Assembly (NCBI GenBank): GCA_030765065.1
Contig: CM060985.1
Span: 7,316,001 to 7,380,000, forward strand
Length of the DNA: 64,000 bases
Direction of reading: 5' to 3'
Source: Deroplatys truncata
Taxonomy: Eukaryota > Arthropoda > Insecta > Mantodea > Mantidae
Shown: in pieces, positions 55,565 through 64,000 of the stretch
Layout: each line of letters opens with the position of its first letter
Numbering within the stretch: position 1 is the stretch's first letter
Notes under the pieces: model-generated
The model's database searches: none
The model's input: only the letters and a program-made list of their open reading frames with translations
Told to the model about the DNA's origin: nothing
Made by a program: the position numbers and the translations under genes

Positions 55565-56305
55565 TGTAACTGCATAACTCAGAAACGAACAGTCGGATAA
55601 ACACCAAACTTGGTATTTAGGTTCAGTATCTTCCAGAGATGCGACACGAAGGTTTTCAAGAAAATCCCCCCACCCCAGATTACCCTTTACATGGAAGATT
55701 TTTCGAAAATTGTAATTTTCTCAAAATGGCTCTAACGATTTTGATTAAAATATCATATGTTTAAGATATTGTTATGACAAATAAAATGTATATCTTGAAT
55801 TTCCTGGAAATGTCTCCAAAAGTATTCTTCATTGTGAACGACTTTTGCATAACTGGTAAACCATAAGAGATAGACAAACTTTTACTACACAAAACATGTA
55901 GATCGCGTTAAAATACACAACTTATGTCATATACATTTTTTTTTGAGTGAACCATTTTCGAGATATTGCTTGTTATTCCCTTCAAGTTTTCAATACTTAT
56001 TTTCTCAAATGGGAATTCGTTATTCATTTTTTGTCTTGGATGTGCAAAGAGTATTAATCTGTGGGAAAGGAAATTGTGCTGCACCTAGCAACCAGCTCTT
56101 AGGAGATATGTATGTGCTTAAAGGCTACTGTATTTCTATATTGCCCTTGTAAATATATATTCCCCTTACATCTACAAGAAAATTACCAATAAGATAGAGT
56201 CTACAAATGTTTATCTCGATTAACATGAAGTAGATGGAGAATAAGCGTTTGTAAGAATAGTTTGTACAAGAGTAGAGAAAGTCATGTGAGTGTAACACAT
56301 CAGAT
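55393..56305 (+). mobile_element. DR1-A copy, plus strand, complete
   Basis: ACTTTCTCTACTACGTATAG at 55393; uninterrupted (GT)n tract at 55524-55562; 3' terminus AGAGTAGAGAAAGTCATGTG...AACACATCAGAT at 56305. It is the best uninterrupted comparison for the nested copies at 38-41 kb. Confidence 0.92.
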
Positions 56306-56314
56306 TTTTTTTTG

Positions 56315-56535
56315 TTCTGTAATGCAAAGAGATTGGAATACTCCACATAGCAACCAGCTCTTAAAATATTTGACTATCGCTTAAGGCCTATCAATTCCCC
56401 TTGCATCTACAAGAAAATTAGCAATAAGATTAACATCTCGATATCTCGATTAACATGAAGCATATGGAGAATACGCATTTGTAAAAATAGTTTGTACAAG
56501 GGTAGAGAAAGTCATGTGAGTGTAACACATCAGAT
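56315..56535 (+). mobile_element. DR1-A 3'-end fragment appended to the preceding copy
   Basis: It starts TGTAATGCAAAGAGATTGGA and repeats the last ~220 bp of DR1-A to CACATCAGAT. It has the same composition and junction as 40831-41056. Confidence 0.87.
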
Positions 56536-57764
56536 TTTTTAAATATTAGTTGTAATATTCAGTGCGGGCTTTGAAGGACCTGTTTTAATTACATCTTCCT
56601 TTTCAGGGAAATTTAATGACTGAAAGTTTCTTAGCTAGAGTTTGCCGATCACATAACAGTTTGTTTCCATTTTCGCTGCCACAACTGCACTGAAACAACG
56701 TATTGTTTGCTATTGTAGCTGTTATCCGCCTCGTGACCTCTCGGATGTACACTGCCTGTGTACATACCTTTCTCCCAGAACCCGCGCAAATCTTAACCTA
56801 CATTTGCTTTGATAGTGGGTAACCAAGTGCCCAAAGCAAGCTCAAATTTTCACAAATGAAGGAACACACATACAAGTAACAAAAAACTCGCGATTTACTC
56901 TCTATTCACGTTTATAAGCGCAATAGAATGAGCACGATTTTTAACACGAGATGTACTCCAACTCGGTACATACCATGGGTCAAGCACACAACACCAGTTT
57001 CCTCCAGCTGAGTCGTTGACCAGAGCTTTGTTTCAATGCAGACTGCGTTCAAGTTATCGCAGCATGGCGCGAATTCAAATCATAATATTTAAGAAACCTC
57101 GATTTTTAATGGCATTAGAACGATTGTGTACCACAAAATTATAATGAACGCCAATTTTGCTCCAGTTTGGGGAAAACTATAAGGTATGTAATACATCTCT
57201 ACGTCCCTGGTATGAAGATAACATCACAGAGATTCTGCAAGTGGTCTATAACAATACTGGACATGACCAACAAGATTTCATTTGTCACATGGCTTCAAGG
57301 AAAAGGTATACAGACCTGGAGTTACGACTCTCCTGAACCCACCATCTGTTTGAGGGTTGTAGGATCAGTCGACGATCAGGCGCTCTGTATACGTTTCTTC
57401 CGTGGCGTCCTTGCGGGACTGCTCAGTTGTGGGAGGGATGCGTTCGATCTGGAAGCGTTAGCGACCCCCTTCCATGCTTGCGCCCATCCCTCCCAGGGAT
57501 CACGCTAGAAGCACGTGGACCATAGTAGGACCTTGAGACAATACGCGCTCGGTATCTGACACGGCAACCTGGAGACTTTGCCAGGAAGGAAGGGGTCCGC
57601 AAGCTTCAGGGAGCTGCCCTAACACACGAACCGTTGTCGTTTGTGGTAGAAGAGAGACCCGCGACCTCACAGGTCAGTGTGTAGTTACTTCAGCAACAAA
57701 TAATGTGGACTTGGAGATAATGAAACGTTACTTTTGTGCAACTCCTCAGAATAGGTAGCAAATC
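56536..57764. other. Unassigned stretch with a GC-rich block
   Basis: Mostly unrecognised. 57310-57680 is clearly GC-richer than the flanks. It contains a short inverted repeat (GGGAGGGATG near 57431, CATCCCTCCC near 57483). The 113-codon frame at 57167-57508 spans AT-rich and GC-rich halves and has no domain; I do not call it a gene. The block could be an unrecognised SINE or a decayed exon. Confidence 0.4.
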
Positions 57765-58524
57765 TGAGGTGTTACATTCTGTCGTTTATAAGTGTGTTAC
57801 AAAAGTTTATTTTCCTATCTACTTCATTTTAATGGAGATAAACCTTTACAGAAACAGCTACATTACACATTTCGTTATAGAGAACAGCGATAGTCAAATG
57901 TTTAACAACTGCACGCTATATGCTGGCCTTCCATATTGTTTCCATGAGAAACAACTGAATGTTGACAGGACTTTAAAAGAATGCCTAAGTATTGAACAAT
58001 TCGAACCATTAATAACGGATATATCAGCAATAGCTTATGCTACAAAAAACGTATTTGAAATAAATTTTATATTTTAAAGAGTTCTACATTTCTCGTGTAG
58101 TACGTTTTCGTCTATCCCTTAACCTTTACCAGTTATACAACATCTCTTCCAAATGAAGAGGACTTCGCAGGCTATTCCCAGAAAATTCAAATTCATGACA
58201 TGTTAATTCTCATGTAAATATCTTTAATATGGTATTTTAATCAAAATCCTTAGGCATATTTTAGAAAATGAAGGATTTTGAAAAAATGTTCCACGTGAAA
58301 GTGGTTTGGGGTGGGGGATTTTCTTGAAAATCTTCGTGTCACATCTTTGCAAGTTACTGCTTAAATATCAAAGTTTGGCATTTATCCTACACACACGGAC
58401 ATTCTTCTAAAAATGGTTCTATTGGATTCTGGGGGCCTCAAAACACGCATAATCCTGTGAAATCTGTATTGAATTTTTGGGTGGAATGCAATACCTTCTG
58501 TACCTAAGTGGTAGGGAAAGTAAA
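57765..58524 (-). mobile_element. DR1-B copy, minus strand, complete
   Basis: It begins TCTGAGGTGTTACATTCTGT, includes GAGAACAGCGATAGTCAAAT and GTATTTGAAATAAATTTTAT. It ends TTTTGGGTGGAATGCAATAC and CTAAGTGGTAGGGAAAGT. Confidence 0.88.
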
Positions 58525-58807
58525 AACTGTTACATTACATTTGCATCAATCTCAATTAATAAATAGTCCAACAGCGTTCAAAACGGTACTTTCTGGCACG
58601 TACAACATTTATAGCTATGAATATGATCTCAAGGTTTTTAATTATTGCTCCTTGCTTCAAATAATACAATGCCACGTTAAATATTTGAGTACCTTGCGAG
58701 CGATTGTCGGTCTAAGATGAAACCACGTGACCTACATGTACGTACATGCTATTGAGTAATTATGCGGCAGATATTGATTATGTACTGCCGCCAACCAAAC
58801 TGTGTAT
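58525..58807. other. Unassigned non-coding stretch
   Basis: No feature recognised. Confidence 0.4.
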
Positions 58808-59452
58808 TTCTTAAGCAATACTTTCTCTGCATTCCGTACCGACATTTCACCGGAAATACATGTGTCTGTCAACAGCATAACTCAATACCAAACTTAGTAT
58901 TTGAGTTTAGTATCTTCCAAGGATGCGACACACCAAACTACCCTTTACATGGAACATTTTTCGAAAATTTTGATTTTCTGAAAAATGGCATTAACGATTT
59001 GGATGTATGTTTTAGCTATTTTCATGGCAAATGAAATGTATATATGTCCCCAACAGCCCTCTTCATTCTGAAGGACTTTCGCATAAATAGTAAATCGTAA
59101 CAGATGTACAAAATGTAGATCTCGTTAAAAGCCACAACTTATGTCATATACTTCTTTTTTTTGTGGAGTGAACCATTTCCGAGATATTCCTTGTTATTTG
59201 TTTGAATTTTCCAATACTTATACTTTTTCTCAAATGGGAATTCCTTATTTGTTTTTTTATGCCCTGGACATACAAAGAGAATGCAATACGCCACATAGCA
59301 ACCAGCTCTTAAAATATTTGACTATCGCTTAAAGCCTACCATATTCCCCTTGCACCTACAAGAACATTAGCAATAAGATTAACATGAAGTAGATGGAGAA
59401 TAAGCGTTTGTACAAGAGTAGAGAAAGTCATGTGAGTGCAACACATCAGATT
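58808..59452 (+). mobile_element. DR1-A copy, plus strand, deletions in the 5' half
   Basis: TACTTTCTCTGCATTCCGTA fuses the 5' terminus to TTCACCGGAAATACATG. The copy lacks the microsatellite and ends AGAGTAGAGAAAGTCATGTG...AACACATCAGAT. Confidence 0.82.
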
Positions 59453-59542
59453 TACAAGTAAAGAAAAGTGATGTGTCTGTAATGAAGTTTGTATTTTGAT
59501 ATCAATATCTTGAGTGGTTCCTAGAAAAATATATTTTAGGTT

Positions 59543-60072
59543 CTCTACTCTCACATATAGTAGAGGAAGTATTGTATTCTACATAAAAATTCGTTACCCA
59601 CATTTTATCAGAAATAACGCATTTTGAGGTCCTCTGAATAAAAAAAAATAGAGAGACTAAAAGGGAGGTTTAGAAAAATGTGTGTATGTAAAGAACATAA
59701 ATAAAAAAGCAAAAGTCAGTATAATACCAAAGTTGGTATTTGGGTTCAGCATCCTTCAAGGATGTTAGATGAAGATTTTCAAGAGAATTCATTTTTGATT
59801 TAGTCAAAAGCAGCTCTTAAGAATTTTGATTAAAGTAGTATATTTGTATGACTAATAAGATGTAAGTACTCTTCATTATGAACGACGTTTGTAAACCGCT
59901 AAAACACTACAGATCATATCACACTTGTTGGTAGCATTAACCACTTCGGAGATATTCTTTGTTACTGGTTTTATTCTCATGGGCATGCATCGCGACCCGC
60001 TTTTTGAAAAGCTGGCTATCACTTGCCTTCTGTAGCAGAGTGAGTAGAGAAAGTCGTGAGATGTAACACAGT
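59543..60072 (+). mobile_element. DR1 copy, plus strand, divergent subfamily
   Basis: The 5' terminus is TTCTCTACTCTCACATATAG. The internal GCGACCCGCTTTTTGAAAAG variant replaces the usual block. It ends GAGTGAGTAGAGAAAGTCGT and ATGTAACACAGTA. Confidence 0.75.
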
Positions 60073-60079
60073 AAGACCT

Positions 60080-60260
60080 CGGAGTCATATGTGAGGGGAG
60101 GTCCCGGGATTGACCCAGGCGAATGCTGGAGAGGTTTCTTTCACCTCCTTCGCCCGTTTGGTCTGTTTGACGTTTGGAAGTGTCGGCCTTGGACTGATTG
60201 TCGGGGTATAAGGACCCCCCCCCGATCCCTGGTCGGACTGCCGGGGCGTTTATATCTCGA
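60080..60260 (+). repeat. SINE-2 fragment, plus strand
   Basis: It carries a B-box-like GGTCCCGGGATTGACCC, then GAATGCTGGAGAGG and GACGTTTGGAAGTGTCGGCC, which match SINE-2 in order. It begins directly after the end of a DR1 copy. A poly-C run lies at about 60216. Confidence 0.65.
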
Positions 60261-61204
60261 AACTGTAGGTGCAATATCCCCTCCACTTCACAATGCAATA
60301 TGTCAAGAAATTGCTGTATTACAAGAATGTAAATAATGTTATAAACGCCAGAATCTGTGAACTGCAATATCCTTTATTATGTCTGCATATACGCGGACAA
60401 AAGTATCCGTATAGGATTTTAAGTTCTACTAGCCAAATTAATGGACATAAATTCTCATATTAATAGAAAGAAAGAATAAACAGTATTACAGTTTACTTGT
60501 TTCAAAGTTTTACGATTGTTTGAAACATATACCAATTTTCAATTTTTTTTTTTTTTGCACGTAGTGTTTACACAATTATTTTTAATGCATTAAATAGAGC
60601 GATACCTGATTTTCTGGTGAAAATAGGTTTTCATTTGTGGAAGAATAAAAAGTAAAGTAGAGATTTCCCTCAACCTCCCATTAACGCCTCAAATGTTACG
60701 ACTTTACAAATTTATTTCTCCGCCAGTTTAAATCACACGTCGATGAAAATGTCAGGTAGTGTACACAAAACATTGCACTACTTTGTATGTAAAATAATTG
60801 TGTAAACATCACAGATGAAAAGGTTGAACAATCCTAGCAATTTTCAAAACATAAAACTATTGTGCTATTAAAAAAGAGAATTTGGCGAAGGCTGAACCAC
60901 AGTGTTGCCATAGTAACCTGGTTCAGTAAGACCACTCAGAAAGTAAAAGGATTTTACTGTTGCAGACCTTGACAGATTTTCACAAGCCTGTAGAAAAAAC
61001 TCCATCTGCGGCGGTAACGGCATGTTAAACTGCAATAAAAACTTGCTTAATGTATTGTCGTGAACATAACGATAGCTTGTCTGTCTGCACGCACGAAGCA
61101 ACCCTCGAAATTGCAATTTTGTATATAGGAGTTTGAAGAAAGTTTGTCGACAAATCTCGGATTTGTCTGATGAAATCGCTCAAAAAATTTACTTGCACTT
61201 TCAG
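60261..61204. other. Unassigned non-coding stretch
   Basis: AT-rich. The minus-strand frames at 60868-61262 show no convincing family motif. Confidence 0.4.
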
Positions 61205-61690
61205 TGACGAAAGGGAGAGAGAGAGCGCAACATAACTGAGAAACGAAAAGTCGCATAAACATCAGAATCTTTTAAGGATAGAACGCCTTATGTGTTTAAA
61301 ATATTTACATGACAAAATGTATGTTGAATTCTCTGGCAAGTCCTCTTCATTGGAATGACTTGTGAGATAGACAAAAAATCGCTATGTAAATATTTTTATA
61401 GCATTAAGTTTTTTTAAAATATTCATTTCTTTGGAGACAAAGAAAACATGTGACTGCGTGTGACTAAACCAGTTCTGCATAATATGACATGGTTTCTTGG
61501 GGACACTCAGGTGAAGTGGATAGGATTTGCTGTGTCGATGTGGGCATACGCCATACCAACGAGAGAAAACGTTTACTTCGTTAATAATCAAACCGTTTCT
61601 GTCAATCTAAAGTGTTACATTCACAGGGCTCCCCACCCTCTCTCGTTTATTTTTATATAGCTTCTGCATACAATTGTTCAAGTAGTATAC
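61205..61690. mobile_element. Scattered DR1 pieces
   Basis: 61205-61385 is a plus-strand piece (GCAACATAACTGAGAAACGA, TCTGGCAAGTCCTCTTCATT). 61608-61690 is a minus-strand 3' end (GTGTTACATTCACAGGGCTC, TCTCTCGTTTATTTTTATAT). The interval is unassigned. Confidence 0.5.
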
Positions 61691-61879
61691 TTAGGGTGAC
61701 TCCGTGGTAAGCCACAGGAGGTTGAGAGAGTAGCGTCAACACTGATGTCAGGTTACGTTTTAGAGATAAGATGGAGACCTTTTATCCAGATTTATCGACG
61801 GTTTGCACAGTTTAGAAGAGGAAGGGATTCCTCGAAGATAAAGTGCAGTTACAGCAAACTCAAGTAACCTTCACACCTC

Positions 61880-62115
61880 AGAAACAGGCACGTGGTGTGT
61901 TCGTTCTGCTCGCACTGTCACATCACAAAGTGTCTGCGTAGAATGCTGTTGCCCACACTGCAGCAGTCAAGATCTGGCCCATGCGACTTTTTTCTACTCC
62001 CCAAAATAAAAGAAAAATTGTTGGTCAACTATTTTAATCCACAGGAGAGTGCTTTGAAAGGCTGCAGTGCCATTTTAAACAATGTGTTGCGTTCGTTGTC
62101 AAAACTTTGAGTGTG
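61880..62115 (+). pseudogene. Mariner transposase C-terminal relic, first
   Basis: The frame at 61892-62110 reads HTAAV-like residues, then RSGPCDFFLLPKIKEKLLVN and SALKGCSAILNNVLRSLSK. GPCDFFLLPKIKEKL is the block around the last catalytic Asp of mariner transposases (PxDxxLFPxLK). The sequence ends after about 75 residues. Confidence 0.7.
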
Positions 62116-62199
62116 ACTGTTGTATTCCCAGGAGGAGGAAGCTTGACAAATAGCGAATAATTGAACGTGAAAACAGAATTAATCACTGTCAGCTGTTGA

Positions 62200-62480
62200 A
62201 AGTAGTATCAAGGTGGACCGCGCTAGCCTCTGGTAGTGTTGACCAACAGTCCGAATTTGGCACCAAGCAATTTTCATCTGTTTCTTCATGTGAAGAAATT
62301 CCTTGGTGGAAAACATTTCAACGACGATGATGAAGTGCAGAATTGGCGGCATCATTCTTTGACGAAGGCATAAAAAAAACTGGTTTCCCGTTACGACGAA
62401 TACCTGAATAACAGCGGTGGTGACTACGTACAGAAGTAGTATAAGCTAATCAATGACGATACATTATTTTGAAAATAAAG
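62200..62480 (+). pseudogene. Mariner transposase C-terminal relic, second
   Basis: From about 62270 the plus strand reads NFHLFLHVKKFLGGKHFNDD, then (after two small compensating frame changes near 62355) FDEGIKKLVSRYDEYLNN and GGDYVQK with a stop at about 62438. This is the conserved mariner C-terminus (DFHLFLxLKKFL..., GIxKLVxRYDxCLNxxGDYVEK). It is a different subfamily type from the relic just upstream. No inverted repeats were identified. Confidence 0.8.
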
Positions 62481-62529
62481 TTCTGTTATTTTTAAAACAT
62501 TATCGGTAGTTTGTTTAAAACCATGCTTC

Positions 62530-62595
62530 GTATTTAGGGGGTTTCAAAACATGTATTTCCGTTGACATCTCTACATGGAATTTTTAGGTGGCCGT
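62530..62595 (-). mobile_element. DR1 5'-domain fragment, minus strand
   Basis: GGGGTTTCAAAACATGTATT, then TGACATCTCTACATGGAATT and TTTAGGTGG. Confidence 0.5.
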
Positions 62596-63234
62596 CCAAA
62601 ACAATATGTTACTACCTGTTCACTTGTAAGGTTTGTCCCGTATCTCGTAAGGGTCGCCTGTTGTGCGATATGAATTAGTTCCTTATTTAACTTAACTATT
62701 TGTTTTAATATATTCAAAGATAGTTGTTAAATATTACGTAACAGAGTTGATGCATGTGGAATGGATGTAAATTCCTATGAGCAAATAGATGGGAGGATCC
62801 TCTCAGAACGACGGAAGCACGACAATGTTTATATCGCTTATCCTCATTCGAAGGCGTGCAGGGGAAGGCTCATTGTTGGGCAGTATCGATCATATTACGA
62901 TAGTGATAAATGATTATCGAATGAAAAACTTTTGAGTTTCATTTATTGACTATCCATGCGGATATATACATAATGTGAGAATAAATGGCATAACTCCTGG
63001 AGAAATTTAAACGTCAGCTGGGCCTTGAACCCGGGTGTACAAGACGCACGTGGTCTGTGGAACATTACACAAACAAACCGCTCAACTGTATACCACACAA
63101 GCACTGTGGTTGCGTGCGTGAAAGTAAATGGGCATAACTGCAAAACTAAACATCATGCATGTTTAAACACGCCAGTCGTGCATGTTCAAAAAATGAGCAA
63201 ACCAAAATGTCCTTAACTTAAAATAGTTTCGTTA
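62596..63234. other. Unassigned non-coding stretch
   Basis: No recognised gene or repeat. Confidence 0.4.
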
Positions 63235-63402
63235 TTTTTTATTTTCTCACAAATTGTTCCAACGATTATGATTAAAATATAAAGGAATACATATTTTAAA
63301 TTTGTGTGTACACCCAGTCTGTCCCTTCAAGTACTTTTCGTTGTGTATCGTATAATTGGTAAAGCATAAGAAATAAACAAAACTATTACATAGCAAACAT
63401 GT
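63235..63402 (+). mobile_element. DR1 fragment, centre, plus strand
   Basis: TTTTATTTTCTCACAAATTG, ACGATTATGATTAAAATATA and GGTAAAGCATAAGAAATAAA follow DR1 order. The copy stops where the next DR1 begins. Confidence 0.65.
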
Positions 63403-63404
63403 AC

Positions 63405-64000
63405 TAGTAGGAAGAGAAGCTGTTCGATACAGAGATTTCATCAGAAATTCATGTTTTGAGACCCCCTGAATAAAAAAAATCGGAAAAGGTGCGTGTGTGG
63501 TGTGTGAACAGCATAACTCAAAAACGAAAGGTCGGATGAATATAAAACTTGGTATTTAAGTCAGCACTCTCCAAGGATGTGACACGAACATTCTCAAGAA
63601 AATCCTCCCTTCACTTTACATGGAAGAACTTTCGAAACTTTTATTTTCTCCAAAATGGCTGTAATGATGTTGATTAAAATACCATATATTAAAGATATTT
63701 ACATATATCTTAAATTTTCCGGAAATAGCCTGTAAAGTCCTCTTAATTCCAAAGACATTTTGTATAACCTTGTATAACTGGTAAACGTTAAGCAATAGCC
63801 ACACAAAAAATGTACATCTCTTTAAAACTTACAATTTATTTCAACAACGTTTTTTGTTGCATAAGGCAATTCCCAGATATCCGTTATTAAATGGTACGAA
63901 ATGTTCGATACTTAGCCATTCTTTTTATGTCGTGTCGACATTCAGTTGTTTTTCGTGATGTCATGGAAGGCCAGCATATAGCGTCCAGTTGTTAAACATT
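63405..64000 (+). mobile_element. DR1-B copy, plus strand, runs off the window
   Basis: The 5' domain is GGAAGAGAAGCTGTTCGATA and ATGTTTTGAGACCCCCTGAA, followed by the DR1-B centre and GTTGTTTTTCGTGATGTCAT. The window ends at CAGTTGTTAAACATT, about 170 bp short of the expected 3' end. Confidence 0.85.

Noticed and set aside
60868..61262. Overlapping minus-strand frames suspected to be another mariner N-terminus.
   Set aside because: No helix-turn-helix or WxxxFKxG-type block could be read, so evidence is insufficient.

Overview
The window looks like a stretch of a large, TE-rich insect nuclear genome. It has one split host gene of the insect GMC oxidoreductase type, no operons or bacterial features, long AT-rich intergenic DNA, and non-LTR retrotransposons, tRNA-derived SINEs, mariner and hAT relics. 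A polyneopteran (cockroach, termite, stick insect or orthopteran) would fit the repeat load, but the sequence does not prove an order.

Host gene: a glucose-dehydrogenase-like GMC oxidoreductase lies on the minus strand. One exon (41911-42236) carries the start codon, a hydrophobic N-terminus and the FAD-binding GGGSAG motif. A second (32514-34065) carries the rest. Spliced together they give 625 codons in frame. The 7.8 kb intron between them appears to use a GC-AG splice pair and is mostly repeats.

Dominant repeat: one family, called DR1 here, makes up about a third of the window (my rough sum is 21 kb in more than 50 full or partial copies). A full copy is about 0.8-1.1 kb. I orient it 5' to 3' from an end starting ACTTTCTCTACTACG to an end GTAGAGAAAGTCATGTGA...CACATCAGAT. 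It has 12-bp subterminal inverted repeats (ACTTTCTCTACT/AGTAGAGAAAGT), a small 3'-terminal hairpin (ATGTG...CACAT), an internal CA/GT microsatellite of variable length, and insertion into A/T runs without an obvious target duplication. That architecture is that of Helentron-associated non-autonomous elements (the DINE-1/INE-1 type of rolling-circle transposon). Subfamilies DR1-A and DR1-B differ mainly in the 3' half. '+' below means the hairpin end lies to the right.

Layout: 0.4-1.0 kb, a TIR element. 1.4-4.4 kb, SINE-1 and DR1 copies. 4.45-13.5 kb, an old CR1-like LINE split by a 6.9 kb I-type LINE that contains a tandem RT-RNase H duplication inside one 12-bp target duplication. 13.6-21 kb, DR1 copies plus a mariner relic. 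21.75-24.04 kb, a roughly 40-unit minisatellite of about 57 bp. 25-32 kb, DR1 copies and SINE-2. 32.5-42.25 kb, the GMC gene, whose intron holds a three-deep nest of DR1 insertions. 42.6-45.6 kb, a TIR element and a SINE-2 split by a hAT-like element. 46.2-48.6 kb, a jockey-like LINE relic (minus strand). 49-64 kb, DR1 copies, SINE-1, SINE-3, a hAT transposase relic, SINE-2 and two mariner tails.

Nothing here suggests a multi-gene pathway. The interest lies in repeat biology: DR1 structure and self-targeting, the LINE-LINE fusion, nested insertions that can be ordered in time, and the non-canonical host intron. No autonomous Rep/helicase source for DR1 was found in the window.
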